Positions 46,882 to 57,793 of a stretch of DNA of 64,000 bases are shown in pieces. The notes below the pieces were generated by a model that saw nothing but the letters and a program-made list of their open reading frames with translations, had not been told where the DNA came from and did no database searches. The translations under genes were made by a program, and so were the position numbers. The stretch comes from Rhodoblastus acidophilus (GTDB lineage Bacteria > Pseudomonadota > Alphaproteobacteria > Rhizobiales > Beijerinckiaceae), in the NCBI RefSeq assembly GCF_900187365.1, contig NZ_FYDG01000002.1, forward strand, positions 310,001 through 374,000. The letters are read 5' to 3'. The first letter of the stretch is position 1. The number at the start of each line of letters is the position of its first letter.

Positions 46882-48015
46882 TCAGGCCAGATCGAAGAAA
46901 TCCTTCATCTTGGCGAAAAAGCCCGAAGATTCCGGGTGGGTCTTGTTGGTCGACTCGCTGTCGAATTCCTGCAGCAATTCCTTCTGCCGCCGCGTCAGGT
47001 TCTGCGGCGTCTCGACATTGGCCTGGATGTACAGATCGCCGAAATCGCGCGAACGCAGCACCGGCATGCCCCGGCCCTTGACCTTGAACTGCTTGCCGGA
47101 CTGCGTGCCCTCGTCGATCTTGATCTTGATCTCGACGCCATCGACGCCGCGCACCTTGACCTCGCCGCCGAGCGCCGCCTGCACCATCGAGATCGGCACC
47201 CGGCAGTACAGGTCCGCGCCTTCGCGCTGAAAATAGGGGTGCGGCTTGATCGAGAGGAAAATATACAGATCGCCCGAGGGGCCGCCGCGCATGCCGGCCT
47301 CGCCCTCGCCCGCCAGACGGATGCGGGTGCCGTCCTCGATGCCGGCGGGAATGTTGACCGACAGCGACCGCTCCTTGGTGACGCGGCCGGAACCGGCGCA
47401 GGCCGGACAGGGATTGTCGATCACCTCGCCGCGGCCCTGACAGCCCGGACATGTCCGCTCGATCGAGAAAAAGCCCTGCTGCGCGCGCACGCGGCCGTGG
47501 CCGCCGCAAGTGGCGCAGGTCTTCGGCTTGGAGCCGGCCTTGGCGCCGCTGCCCGAACAGGTCTCGCAGGCGATGGAGGTCGGGATTTTCAGCGCCGCCG
47601 ACTTGCCGCGGAACGCCTCCTCCAAAGTGACTTCCATATTGTAGCGCAGATCGGCGCCGCGCTCGCGGCCCGCGCCGCGCCCGCCGCGACGGCCGCCCAT
47701 CACGTCGCCGAACAAATCGTCGAAAATATCGGCCATCGAGGAGGCGAAGCCCTCGCCCATGCCGAAGCCGCCGAAGCCGCCGCCGCCCTGCTCGAAGGCG
47801 GCGTGGCCGCCGCGATCATAGGCCGCGCGCTTCTGCGGGTCGGAGAGGATCTGGTAGGCCTCGTTGATTTCCTTGAACTTGGCTTCCGCAGTGTGGTCGC
47901 CCGGATTCTTGTCCGGGTGATATTGCATCGCCTGCTTGCGGAACGCGCTTTTCAGCTCGCCTTCCGAAACTGTGCGGGCGACTCCAAGGACTTCATAATA
48001 ACAACGCTTGGCCAT
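46882..48015 (-). CDS. dnaJ: Chaperone protein DnaJ
   Basis: 377 residues, full-length class A J-protein and DnaK co-chaperone. J domain (1-70) with HPD at 33-35, Gly/Phe region (about 75-115), four CxxCxGxG zinc repeats (about 148-210: [32 protein letters not shown]) and the C-terminal client-binding part. It follows dnaK on the same strand after 208 bases that contain a palindromic repeat. Confidence 0.98.
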   Translation of the reverse strand: MAKRCYYEVLGVARTVSEGELKSAFRKQAMQYHPDKNPGDHTAEAKFKEINEAYQILSDPQKRAAYDRGGHAAFEQGGGGFGGFGMGEGFASSMADIFDDLFGDVMGGRRGGRGAGRERGADLRYNMEVTLEEAFRGKSAALKIPTSIACETCSGSGAKAGSKPKTCATCGGHGRVRAQQGFFSIERTCPGCQGRGEVIDNPCPACAGSGRVTKERSLSVNIPAGIEDGTRIRLAGEGEAGMRGGPSGDLYIFLSIKPHPYFQREGADLYCRVPISMVQAALGGEVKVRGVDGVEIKIKIDEGTQSGKQFKVKGRGMPVLRSRDFGDLYIQANVETPQNLTRRQKELLQEFDSESTNKTHPESSGFFAKMKDFFDLA

Positions 48016-48069
48016 AGCGGCGGGATCCAGATCTTCGCGGCGCGCGATGACGCCTCACGTTCATATGAC

Positions 48070-48113
48070 GCGTTTTCTTGCCGCGAACGGAAATCCACTT
48101 CGCTTGAAAACGC
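48070..48113. repeat. Dispersed palindrome, family B, long form
   Basis: Arms GCGTTTTC (48070-48077) and GAAAACGC (48106-48113) enclose CGAACGGAAATCCACTTCG. I recall this arrangement, seen on the other strand as a GCGTTTTC...GAAGTGGAT... unit, as a frequent intergenic repeat in Hyphomicrobiales; that is from memory. A shortened relative is at 43090-43109. It sits between dnaK and dnaJ. Confidence 0.65.
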
Positions 48114-48179
48114 TGTTGCGTTGCGGCGAGCTAAGGCTTGCGCGCGCGAAAAGCAAGCTGCGCCGATGAAACAATGCCA

Positions 48180-48206
48180 GGACCGGCGCGCGCCGCGCGC
48201 CGGTCC
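48180..48206 (-). terminator. Hairpin after dnaK
   Basis: An 11-base-pair GC stem (48180-48190 with 48196-48206) lies 18 bases past the dnaK stop. It is followed on the minus strand by TGGCATTGTTTC, without a solid T run. It may attenuate rather than stop transcription into dnaJ. Confidence 0.5.
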
Positions 48207-48223
48207 CAGCGAACAGAGAGGGG

Positions 48224-50122
<1,899 letters not shown>

Positions 50123-50253
50123 TGTGTTTCGTCCTTTCCTCGCAGAACCGCCGGACCCCGGAGCGGTCCGGCCTGGGCGATTCCATGTAGTCGCCCGGTC
50201 CCCGACGATGAGTGAGATTGGGAGCGCGAAGCGCTTATGCAAGAGCGTGGCTG

Positions 50254-50282
50254 ATATAGGGGCGCGGTTTTTTGCCTGCAAG
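50254..50282 (-). promoter_or_regulatory. Sigma-32 (RpoH) type heat-shock promoter of dnaK
   Basis: Minus strand: CTTGCA (50277-50282), 14 bases, CCCCTATAT (50254-50262). This is close to the RpoH consensus CTTGAA-N13/14-CCCCATNT. The expected start of transcription leaves a leader of about 120 bases before the dnaK ATG. Confidence 0.8.
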
Positions 50283-50509
50283 GCGAAAGGCCCGCATTCC
50301 CCCGCCAGCCGCCAGATTGTGACAATTTCGCCACGTGTGTGGCAAATTACGCGCGCAACCGGCCGCTCCCTGGGGAAAACAGCATACAACATCAAATAAA
50401 AACAATTGATTAACAAAGATGGCGCGGAGAAGGCGGGGTCGCGCGCCGCGCTCGAACAATGCTAGGATGCGTTGACATTTTCGCCCCCAACCTGCAGCTT
50501 GAAAAAAAA

Positions 50510-50523
50510 GTTCACAGGTGAAC
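50510..50523. promoter_or_regulatory. Palindrome before the OmpW-like gene
   Basis: GTTCACAGGTGAAC is a perfect 6-base inverted repeat around AG, 26 bases before the start codon and downstream of a TTGACA hexamer. Position suits a repressor operator. The regulator is unknown. Confidence 0.4.
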
Positions 50524-50548
50524 TGATAACCAAAAAGGGAGAGGCTCA

Positions 50549-51325
50549 ATGATTTCGAAACTGCTGGCCAAGGCGTTGGCGACAACCGCTCTTGTGTGCG
50601 CCGCGACCGCCGCCGCGCAAGCCGCCGACCTGCCGAGCGTCAAGGCGCCGCTTTCGCTCCCGCCCGTCGCGGAAGCCTATCAGCCCTATTTCATGAAGCT
50701 CGGCTTCGCCTATGCGATCAACCAGTCGCATTCCAAAATGTACGCCAACGGCCTGGACGCCGGCGTGGGCGCCACGGTGGAAGACGTCGCGACCCTCGGT
50801 TTCGAAGCCGGCTGGTTCATCACCAAGAACATCTCCATCAACGTCTCCGGCGGCATCCCGCTGCCCGCCAAGGACAAGGTCAAGGGAACCAGCCCGAACC
50901 CGGCGATCGCGAGATATGCGCCGAACGGCACGTCGCTCACCGAAGCCCTGCCGGCGATCATCCCGATCACCGTGGCCTGGCACTTCGACAATTTCGGCCC
51001 GGTGCAGCCGTATGTCGGCATTGGCGCCGGCCCCGGCTTCTCGTTCTCGAACAAGGACGCCTACCTCACCAACGTGAAACTGAGCGGCGCGCTCAACACG
51101 GTGATCACCTTCGGCTTGGACTACATGGTCAACGAGCACTGGGGCGTCAGCCTCGACGTGAAGAAGGCGTTCGCCTATCTCGACGGCCACGGCACGGTCA
51201 AGTCCGGCCCGCTGAAGGGCAGCCAGGTGGTGCAGCACCTGCATTTCGAACCGTGGATCCTCTCGACCGGCATCGTCTATCGCTTCGGCGGCCCGGACGC
51301 CGGCCCCGTGCTCGCCAAATACTGA
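50549..51325 (+). CDS. OmpW-family outer-membrane protein
   Basis: 258 residues with a signal peptide (about 1-25, AQA-ADL). An eight-strand barrel pattern follows; WFITKNISINVSGGIPLPAK, PITVAWHF, VQPYVGIGAGPGFSFSN and the terminal GIVYRFG are OmpW-like. OmpW proteins are small hydrophobic channels in the outer membrane. GGGAGAGG gives a strong ribosome site at 50549, and a terminator follows, so this looks like a well-expressed single gene. Confidence 0.92.
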   Translation: MISKLLAKALATTALVCAATAAAQAADLPSVKAPLSLPPVAEAYQPYFMKLGFAYAINQSHSKMYANGLDAGVGATVEDVATLGFEAGWFITKNISINVSGGIPLPAKDKVKGTSPNPAIARYAPNGTSLTEALPAIIPITVAWHFDNFGPVQPYVGIGAGPGFSFSNKDAYLTNVKLSGALNTVITFGLDYMVNEHWGVSLDVKKAFAYLDGHGTVKSGPLKGSQVVQHLHFEPWILSTGIVYRFGGPDAGPVLAKY

Positions 51326-51343
51326 GCCTCCCTCGCAAATCGG

Positions 51344-51369
51344 GCCCTCCGAACCCCGGGGGGCTTTTT
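51344..51369 (+). terminator. Intrinsic terminator after the OmpW-like gene
   Basis: GCCCTCCG (51344-51351) pairs with CGGGGGGC (51357-51364, one T-G wobble), loop AACCC, followed directly by TTTTT. Confidence 0.85.
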
Positions 51370-51384
51370 CCAGGCGCGCGGCGC

Positions 51385-52347
51385 ATGAAGGTCCGATCGA
51401 TCGCTAGTCTTCAGATGCGCGCTTGTGTTCTGGTTGTCGCCCTCGCCTTCGCGCCCTGGCCGGCGCAGGCGCAGCTCGCCCTGCCCGGCGCAGTGGCGCC
51501 GACGGCCGAGGGCGAGGTTCTGGCGCCGCCCAAACCGCAAGCCGCCGCGCGCGGCAAGTCGTCCTCCGGCGCGATGACGATCTCGCGCTCAAAACCGCCG
51601 GCGGAAAGCGCCGTGCTCGGCCAGACCCTCAGCCTCAACGGAACCCGCGGCGCGCTGCAGATCGAACGCAACGGCGCGGATCTGCGCGCCGTCCGGCTGG
51701 CGCTGGCCGGCGCCAAAGTGTCGCGTCCCAATCAGGCCTGCGAAGTCGTGATGGGAGAGGACGCGCCGATCGCGCTGAAACCGCTGGGATCGCCCGATGG
51801 CGCGAGCCGGTTCGAACTGCAGTCCTCCGCCTGTCCGATCCTGCTCGACCTGCTCGGCGGCGCGGTGCGCGTCAGCACGCCGTTCGGCGCCTGCGTTTTC
51901 CTTCAGGCCGATTGCCGCGCCGATGTCGCGGGCGTGTGGGGACCGCCCGGCGCCTCGTTCAGCGAAAGCCAGATCAAGACGTTCGAACGGGAGCGCGCGG
52001 GATTGGAGAAGTCCGTGCAGGCGCGCTTCCGCGCGCTGCTGGGGCGCGCCAAGAAAGATCCCGAACTCGCCACCACGCTGGTGAAGGAGCAGGCGGATTT
52101 CGCCGCCGCCCGCGCCCGAACCTGCCGCGACTACGAGCGCGAGGAGGCGCATGGCTTTTGCGCCCTGCGCCTGACCGAAGCCCGCGACCTGTCGCTCAAC
52201 ATGCGTCTCGCCGAGACGCCCGAGCCCAAGGACAGCAAAGGCAAGGCGGAAGCGAAAACCGAGGCCGTGGCGAAAAAACGCGTCGCTCCGCGCCCCGCCG
52301 CCGCCAGCCCGATGGACACGCCCCCGCCGCAGCCCGGCCTATACTGA
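51385..52347 (+). CDS. Hypothetical exported protein with LprI-like C-terminal region
   Basis: 320 residues, not firmly recognised. A signal peptide (about 1-29, AQA-QLA) is followed by a Pro/Ala linker. A beta-rich middle has paired cysteines (about 118, 150, 170 and 176). The helical part around 195-275 (RARTCRDYEREEAHGFCALRLTEAR) resembles the cysteine pattern of LprI/DUF1311 domains. The basic tail KAEAKTEAVAKKRVAPRP is low complexity. Periplasmic by the signal. Start ATG at 51385 overlaps the end of the OmpW terminator region. Confidence 0.75.
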   Translation: MKVRSIASLQMRACVLVVALAFAPWPAQAQLALPGAVAPTAEGEVLAPPKPQAAARGKSSSGAMTISRSKPPAESAVLGQTLSLNGTRGALQIERNGADLRAVRLALAGAKVSRPNQACEVVMGEDAPIALKPLGSPDGASRFELQSSACPILLDLLGGAVRVSTPFGACVFLQADCRADVAGVWGPPGASFSESQIKTFERERAGLEKSVQARFRALLGRAKKDPELATTLVKEQADFAAARARTCRDYEREEAHGFCALRLTEARDLSLNMRLAETPEPKDSKGKAEAKTEAVAKKRVAPRPAAASPMDTPPPQPGLY

Positions 52348-52428
52348 GCGGCGGCGGCGCAAAATTGTGTCTCGCCGCCCGCGCGTTTCGGCTAGAATGC
52401 CGCGATCATAACTTAACCGGAAGTCGCC

Positions 52429-52995
52429 ATGGCCTTGCTCATTCTTGGTCTTATTCTGTTTATCGGCGGTCACCTCATCCCGACCTTCCCCACCCTGCGC
52501 GAAGGGTTGGTCAAGCGGTTCGGGCTCAACGGCTACAAGGGCCTGGTCACCCTGCCCTCCTTCGCCGGACTGCTGCTGATCATCTTTGGGGCGTCGGCGT
52601 TTCGGGGAACGCCGGAGGACATCAAGCTGTGGACGCCGCCGCTGTGGACGCGCCACCTCGCCTTCGCGCTGATGTTCGTGTCCTTCGTCCTGCTCGCCGC
52701 CGCCAACATTCCCTCGAAAATCCGCGACGCCGTGAAACATCCGATGGTCGCGTCGATCACGGTTTGGGCGCTGGCGCATCTCATCGCCAACGGCGACCTG
52801 CTGGCGCTGCTGCTGTTCGGCTCGTTCCTGCTGTACTCGATCTACGACAGGGTTTCGGTGATGGCGCGCGGCGTCGCGCTGAAGGCGCCGGCCAAAGGTT
52901 GGACCGGCGACGTCAAGGCTTTGGCAGGCGGCGGCGTCGCCTGGGCCGTGACCCTGTTCTGGCTGCACGGTTTGGCGGGCGCGCCGCTGCTGTGA
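52429..52995 (+). CDS. NnrU family membrane protein
   Basis: 188 residues with five or six membrane segments. LLILGLILFIGGHLIPTFPTLREGLVKRFG and the central LWTPPLWTRHLAFALMFVSFVLLAAANIPSKIRDAVKHPMV are NnrU/MAPEG-related signatures. NnrU was named from denitrification clusters; no denitrification gene is near, and many alphaproteobacteria carry a general paralogue. Stop lies inside a symmetric hairpin shared with the convergent ABC transporter gene. Confidence 0.92.
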   Translation: MALLILGLILFIGGHLIPTFPTLREGLVKRFGLNGYKGLVTLPSFAGLLLIIFGASAFRGTPEDIKLWTPPLWTRHLAFALMFVSFVLLAAANIPSKIRDAVKHPMVASITVWALAHLIANGDLLALLLFGSFLLYSIYDRVSVMARGVALKAPAKGWTGDVKALAGGGVAWAVTLFWLHGLAGAPLL

Positions 52996-53015
52996 GCCCT
53001 CCGCGCGGAGGGCTC
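52994..53015. terminator. Palindrome spanning both convergent stop codons
   Basis: GAGCCCTCCGC and GCGGAGGGCTC form a perfect 22-base palindrome. It begins inside the nnrU stop codon (52993-52995) and ends inside the transporter stop codon (53014-53016). It reads the same from both sides, so it can form at the end of both mRNAs. No T run. Confidence 0.5.
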
Positions 53016-55083
53016 AGGACACGGCCAGCAGGCCGTCGCCCCGCGCCTGCGCCTTGGCCTGGTGCCAGGCGTTGAGCGTGGCGCGATGGCCGATCGAGAC
53101 CAGCGTGGTCTCGGGCAGACGCTCCGCCAGCATTTTGTAGATCGCGGCCTCCGTCTCCTCGTCGAGCGCGGCGGTGGCCTCGTCGAGCAGCAGCCATTCG
53201 GGCTTGGCCAGCAGGGCGCGGGCGATGGCCAGCCTCTGCTGCTCGCCGCCCGAAAGGCGCTGGCTCCAATTGTCGCTCTCATGAAGCTTTTCGGCCAGAT
53301 GCGGCAAGCGCGCGTCGACCAGCGCCGCCTTGATCGCGGCGTCCCCATATGTGTCCGGCTCGGCCGGATAGGCCGCCGCGTCGCGCAGCGGGCCGATGGG
53401 AATGTATGGCTTTTGCGGCAGCAGCAGCACCTTGTCAGCAGGCAGATCGACCGCGCCCGCGCCGAACGGCCAGAGCCCTGACAGCGCCCTGAACAGAGTG
53501 GATTTGCCCGAGCCGGACGGGCCGGTGACCAGCAGGTTGCGGCCGCGCTGCAACGGCAGATCGACATTGTTCAGCAGAACCCGGCCATCGGGCAAAGCGA
53601 TATTCGCCCCGCGCAGGCCGGGCGCCTCGGCATGTTCCACCTTGAACCCGCCGGGGGTCTGCGCGGCCTCGATGGCGGCGTCGAAAGTGGAGAGACGATT
53701 GAGCACCGCGCCAAAACCGGCGAGCGAGGTGTAATAGGTGATGAAGAAGGTCAGCGCGCTGTCGACCCGCCCGAAGGCGGAGGCGGTCTGCGTCATCACC
53801 CCCAGCGTGATCTTGCCGGCGAAATAAAACGGCGCGGCGAACACATAGGGAATGATCGGGCTGAGCTGGCCATAGAACTGGGTGAAGGCGGTCAGTTTTT
53901 TGCGCTGATCGACCATTTCCAGATAATTGCCGATCAGCGCGCCGAATTTACCCTTGAGATTGGCGGCTTCCGCCTTCTCGCCCTTCAGCAGCGCCACCTG
54001 CTCGCTATATTCGCGCAAGCGCGCCAGCGAAAAACGGAAATCCGCCTCCACCTTCTGCCGCGTGAACAGGATGCGCGCCAGCGGCCGGCCGATCAGATGG
54101 GTGATGGCCGTGCCGGCGCCGGCATAGATCAGCGCCACCCAGAACAGGAAGCCGGGAATGGCGATCTCGGTCCCCGGCAGGGTGAAATTGGACGACAGCC
54201 CCCACAGCAGCAACGCGAAAGACACCAGCGACGACAGCGTCGAAATCAGCATGATCGAATAATTATAGACGCCGTACCCGTAAGAGCCGCCGTCGCCGCC
54301 GTCGATGAAACGCGCCACGTCTTCGGAAATGCGCTGGTCGGGGTTGTCGGCGCCGCCGTCCGCGAGCGACATCCGGTAATGCGCGTGTCCGGCCAGCCAA
54401 TGCGAAATGTAGAATTGCGTCAGCCAGCGGCGCCAGCGAATCACCAGATAAGACGTGACGACAAATTCGATCACATAGCTGGAGACGATGATGAAGGCCC
54501 AGGGGGTGAAAACCCACAGCAGTTGATGCCAGAACTCCGGCTCGTTCTTCTCCTGAATGGCGTTGAACCAATCGCGGCTGAAAAAGCTCAGCCGCACCGT
54601 GATCGCCACCTGCGCCTGATTGATCAGCACCAGGAAGACCGCCATGCCGGTCGCCAGTCCGCGCTCCGTGGCGGCGAAACGGATCGGGCCGTAATGCGCC
54701 ACAGTGGTCCCGGCGGCGTTGAAAAACCGGTCGGCGATGCGGGTCAGTTTGCGCACCACCGGCAGATGCGACACCGCGAAGGTCAGAACGGCGAAGACCG
54801 CGACGCTGAGCGGCAGCGTCGCCGGGAATTTCGCATCCGCCAGCGCCGCCGGCCAATAGTCGAAGCGCGCGGCGAAATCGCCCAGGCCGAACACGACGAT
54901 CTCGACCGAAAACAGCGCGATGAAGATTTTCAGAAAGGCCGAGACCGGGCCGCTGCGCCAGCAGCACAGAGCGGCGGCCAGGCTGAAGCCTCCGAGCAGT
55001 TGCAGCATCGTGTCGCCTTGCGCGAGTCCCAGGCTTGCGGCGGCGAGGGCGAAGGCGGCGACGGCGAGTCCCAGAATTTTCAT
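53014..55083 (-). CDS. SbmA/BacA-like (BclA-type) ABC transporter, permease-ATPase fusion
   Basis: 689 residues: two extra N-terminal helices (5-60), an SbmA/BacA-like membrane domain of six helices (about 65-420) and a C-terminal ATPase. Seen: FFSRDWFNAIQEKNEPEFW (BacA/ABC_membrane_2 signature), Walker A GPSGSGKST, signature LSGGEQQRLAIARALL, Walker B WLLLDEATAALD, H-loop SIGHR. Relatives import peptides (BclA in Bradyrhizobium) or act on very-long-chain acyl groups. Substrate unknown. Single gene, convergent with nnrU. Confidence 0.9.
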   Translation of the reverse strand: MKILGLAVAAFALAAASLGLAQGDTMLQLLGGFSLAAALCCWRSGPVSAFLKIFIALFSVEIVVFGLGDFAARFDYWPAALADAKFPATLPLSVAVFAVLTFAVSHLPVVRKLTRIADRFFNAAGTTVAHYGPIRFAATERGLATGMAVFLVLINQAQVAITVRLSFFSRDWFNAIQEKNEPEFWHQLLWVFTPWAFIIVSSYVIEFVVTSYLVIRWRRWLTQFYISHWLAGHAHYRMSLADGGADNPDQRISEDVARFIDGGDGGSYGYGVYNYSIMLISTLSSLVSFALLLWGLSSNFTLPGTEIAIPGFLFWVALIYAGAGTAITHLIGRPLARILFTRQKVEADFRFSLARLREYSEQVALLKGEKAEAANLKGKFGALIGNYLEMVDQRKKLTAFTQFYGQLSPIIPYVFAAPFYFAGKITLGVMTQTASAFGRVDSALTFFITYYTSLAGFGAVLNRLSTFDAAIEAAQTPGGFKVEHAEAPGLRGANIALPDGRVLLNNVDLPLQRGRNLLVTGPSGSGKSTLFRALSGLWPFGAGAVDLPADKVLLLPQKPYIPIGPLRDAAAYPAEPDTYGDAAIKAALVDARLPHLAEKLHESDNWSQRLSGGEQQRLAIARALLAKPEWLLLDEATAALDEETEAAIYKMLAERLPETTLVSIGHRATLNAWHQAKAQARGDGLLAVS

Positions 55084-55162
55084 GCGTGACCCTGAACGAT
55101 CGAAATTTGCGGGAGGCGCCGATTAGCGCAGGCCCGGGGCGGAATTGCGACTTAAATTTTCT

Positions 55163-56116
55163 TCATGCGGCCAGAATGCGCCGCGCCTCCGCCTCATCGC
55201 GGCGGATTTGCTCCTGCAGCGCGTCGAGCGAGGAAAATTGTTCTTCCGCCCGCAGGAAGGCGATGAAAAACACTTCGATCTCCCGGCCGTAGAGATCGCC
55301 GTTGAAATCGAAAATATGGATTTCGAGCAGCGGCGGGCCATTGTCCTCCACCGTCGGGCGCCGGCCGAAACTGGCGACGCCCTTGAGGCGTGCGCCGTCA
55401 AGCTCGACCTCGACCGCATAAATGGCGTGGCGCAGCCCACAGTTCCGGTCGAGCGCCAGATTGGCGGTGGGATAGCCGAGCGTGCGGCCGAGCTTGGCGC
55501 CGTGAATGACCTCGCCGGTGACCGACCAGGGATGGCCCAGCAGGGCGGCGGCGGCCGCGACATCGCCCGCGGCGAGCGCCTCGCGCGTCGCCGTCGAGGA
55601 GACCGCTTCGATCGACCCCTGCTCGTCGGCGGTGACTTTTTCGACGATCTCGACGGTCAGCCCGAGTTCGGCGCCGCGCCGACGCAAAAACTCCGGCGTG
55701 CCCGAGCGTTTCGCGCCGAAATGGAAATCGTAGCCGACCACCACGCCCGCCGCGCCCAGCCGCCGCAACAGAATGTCCTGCAGGAAATCCTCGGCCTCGA
55801 GACCGGCGAGTCGCGCGTCAAAACTCATCACCACCATGCCGTCGAGGCCGAGTTCGCGCAGCCGGTGCGCCTTGGCGTCGCGGGAGGTGAGCCGGAAGAT
55901 CGTCGGCGCCCCGGCGAAGAAATCGGCGGGATGCGGCTCGAAGGTCAGCACGGCGCAGGGGCGCCCGAGCTTTTTCGCCAGCTGTTTGGCGCGAAAGATC
56001 ACCGCGCGATGGCCGCGATGCACGCCGTCGAAATTGCCGATGGCGACGACGGCGCCGGCGATCCCCGGCGGCGGCGCCTCGGGATCGACGCTCAGAACGA
56101 ATGTGTCAGACTTCAT
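55163..56116 (-). CDS. ribF: Bifunctional riboflavin kinase / FAD synthetase
   Basis: 317 residues. N-terminal FMN adenylyltransferase (AIGNFDGVHRGHRAVI, TFEPHPADFF, YDFHFGAKRSGTPEFLR, ISSTATREA-like VSSTATREAL) and C-terminal flavokinase (GRTLGYPTANLAL, GVASFGRRPTVEDNGPPLLEIHIFDF, FLRAEEQFSSLDALQEQI). Makes FMN and FAD. GGTGGA lies upstream of the ATG at 56116. Part of the conserved ribF-maoC-HAD run on this strand. Confidence 0.97.
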   Translation of the reverse strand: MKSDTFVLSVDPEAPPPGIAGAVVAIGNFDGVHRGHRAVIFRAKQLAKKLGRPCAVLTFEPHPADFFAGAPTIFRLTSRDAKAHRLRELGLDGMVVMSFDARLAGLEAEDFLQDILLRRLGAAGVVVGYDFHFGAKRSGTPEFLRRRGAELGLTVEIVEKVTADEQGSIEAVSSTATREALAAGDVAAAAALLGHPWSVTGEVIHGAKLGRTLGYPTANLALDRNCGLRHAIYAVEVELDGARLKGVASFGRRPTVEDNGPPLLEIHIFDFNGDLYGREIEVFFIAFLRAEEQFSSLDALQEQIRRDEAEARRILAA

Positions 56117-56209
56117 GAATCCACCGGCCGACATTTGGCGTCGGCGCCTTTTAACCGGCGCCGCCCGCCAAACGTCAAGTCAGATCAGGCGTCGGATCAA
56201 ACCATCCGA

Positions 56210-56671
56210 TCAGGCCTGGGCCGTTTCCTTCGGCGCCGCCGTCTTGCGCGCGGGCACCTTCACCAGGGCGTCGCCCTCCAGCACGGGCTTGCCGGCGACT
56301 GTGGCGAGGCAATAGAGCTTGCAGCGCGCGCCCCTCTCGATCAGTTCGGCCACTTCGACCGACACGATGACTTCGTCGCCGATATGCACCGGCCCCTTGA
56401 AGGTCAGCGATTGCTGCAAATAGATGGCGCCGGGCCCGGGCATATGGGTGCCGATCACCGCCGAAATCAGGCTGGCGGTGAACAGGCCATGGGCGATTCG
56501 CTTGCCGAACTGGGTCTGCGCGGCGAAATCGTCGTCGAGATGCAGCGGATTGTGGTCGCCCGACAGATGCGCGAAGCTCACGATATCGTCATGCGTCACC
56601 GTCTTGGCGATGGTTTCGCGCATGCCGAGGCTCAGGTCCTCGAAATAATAAGTCTTCCACTTCGCGGTCAT
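56210..56671 (-). CDS. maoC: MaoC-family hotdog dehydratase
   Basis: 153 residues, (R)-hydratase-like hotdog. The catalytic Asp-His motif is in FAHLSGDHNPLHLDDDFAA and the second motif is GKRIAHGLFTASLISAVIGTHMPGPGAIYL. Such proteins hydrate trans-2-enoyl-CoA to (R)-3-hydroxyacyl-CoA and can feed PHA synthesis, in keeping with phaZ in the window; the substrate is not certain. C-terminal Lys/Ala/Thr-rich tail. Confidence 0.92.
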   Translation of the reverse strand: MTAKWKTYYFEDLSLGMRETIAKTVTHDDIVSFAHLSGDHNPLHLDDDFAAQTQFGKRIAHGLFTASLISAVIGTHMPGPGAIYLQQSLTFKGPVHIGDEVIVSVEVAELIERGARCKLYCLATVAGKPVLEGDALVKVPARKTAAPKETAQA

Positions 56672-56749
56672 TGACGCTCCCCTTTCGGCTTAACCATCGC
56701 CTCAGAAAGCGCGAGCGCGGGCGAAAGTCCATTGGCCGAAGGGAGGCCG

Positions 56750-57664
56750 TCACCAGGCCAGCCGGTCCATGTGGTAGGTCGGCGGCGTGTCCTGCTCCTG
56801 GAAAAACTGCTTCAGCGCCTCGACGTCGAGCGCGCCGTCCTGCCCATGCACATCCTCGCGGTGGACGCCGGTGGTGATCCACACGCAATCCATGCCCATG
56901 GCCTGCGCGCCGGCGATGTCGGTGTGCATGGCGTCGCCGATGGCGAGCACGCGGCTTGGCGACAGCGGCGCGCCGCGCGCCGTCTCCAGCATCGCCAGCG
57001 CGGCGCGGTAGATCGGCGCATAGGGCTTGCCGGCCTGCTCGACCCGCCCGCCCAATTGCTCGTAGCGTTCGGCCAGCGCGCCGGCGCAATAGACCAGATG
57101 CTCGCCGCGATAGACCACGAGATCGGGGTTGGCGCAGATCATCGGCAGGTTTTTGGCGCGACAGGCCTGCAAAACGGCCTCGTAATCGGCGGGGGTCTCC
57201 ACCGTGTCCTCGACCAGCCCGGTGCAGACCACGAAGCCGGCCTCATCAAGGGCGACGGGCCGGATTTCGAATCCGGCCATGCGCGAGGCCGCGTCATACA
57301 CCGGCAAGTCGCGCTCCGGGCCGATCTGGAACGGCTTTTGCGGCGCGCGCCCGACGATGGCGCGGGCGCAGACGTCGCCGGAGGTGGCGATGGCGTCGTA
57401 GCAATCGGGGGCGATCCCCAAATCCGTCAGGTGCGCCGCCACTTCATAATCGGGGCGCGGCGCATTGGTGACCAGCGCCACCGGCTTGCCGCCGCGGCGC
57501 AGGGCGCGCAAGGCGCCGGGGGCGGCGGGAAACGCCTTGGCGCCATCGTGCAGCACGCCCCAGATGTCGCACAGAACCGCGTCATAGCGGCCTGCAATAG
57601 CGGCAAGCCCGGCGGGACGTGAAACGAGGCGGGTGGGCGTGTCGGCGGCGCTGCTGTCGGTCAT
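56750..57664 (-). CDS. TIGR01459-family HAD hydrolase
   Basis: 304 residues, HAD subclass IIA. Nucleophile DIWGVLHDG (33-41), motif [19 protein letters not shown] with the motif III Lys, and motif [18 protein letters not shown]. The TIGR01459 group is largely alphaproteobacterial and has no proven substrate; sugar-phosphate phosphatase is likely. Divergent from hisS across 129 bases. Confidence 0.93.
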   Translation of the reverse strand: MTDSSAADTPTRLVSRPAGLAAIAGRYDAVLCDIWGVLHDGAKAFPAAPGALRALRRGGKPVALVTNAPRPDYEVAAHLTDLGIAPDCYDAIATSGDVCARAIVGRAPQKPFQIGPERDLPVYDAASRMAGFEIRPVALDEAGFVVCTGLVEDTVETPADYEAVLQACRAKNLPMICANPDLVVYRGEHLVYCAGALAERYEQLGGRVEQAGKPYAPIYRAALAMLETARGAPLSPSRVLAIGDAMHTDIAGAQAMGMDCVWITTGVHREDVHGQDGALDVEALKQFFQEQDTPPTYHMDRLAW

Positions 57665-57793
57665 GCCTTGCGGCTAACCGTCGCGGTCCCGCGAGTCAAC
57701 CCTCAACGCCCCCATGCGGGCTCGCCCGGGCCGCGCCCGCACTTGTGTCTACGCCGCGCCCCGCCTATGAAACCGAAAACAGGACCCACACTT

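Larger units (their letters stand above)
50123..50548. other. Intergenic region between dnaK and the OmpW-like gene
   Basis: 426 bases between divergent start codons with no gene I can support. It contains the dnaK heat-shock promoter (50254-50282), a perfect -35 hexamer TTGACA at 50472-50477 facing the OmpW gene (its -10 is poor), and the palindrome at 50510-50523. The middle (about 50380-50430) is the most AT-rich stretch of the window. Confidence 0.6.
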
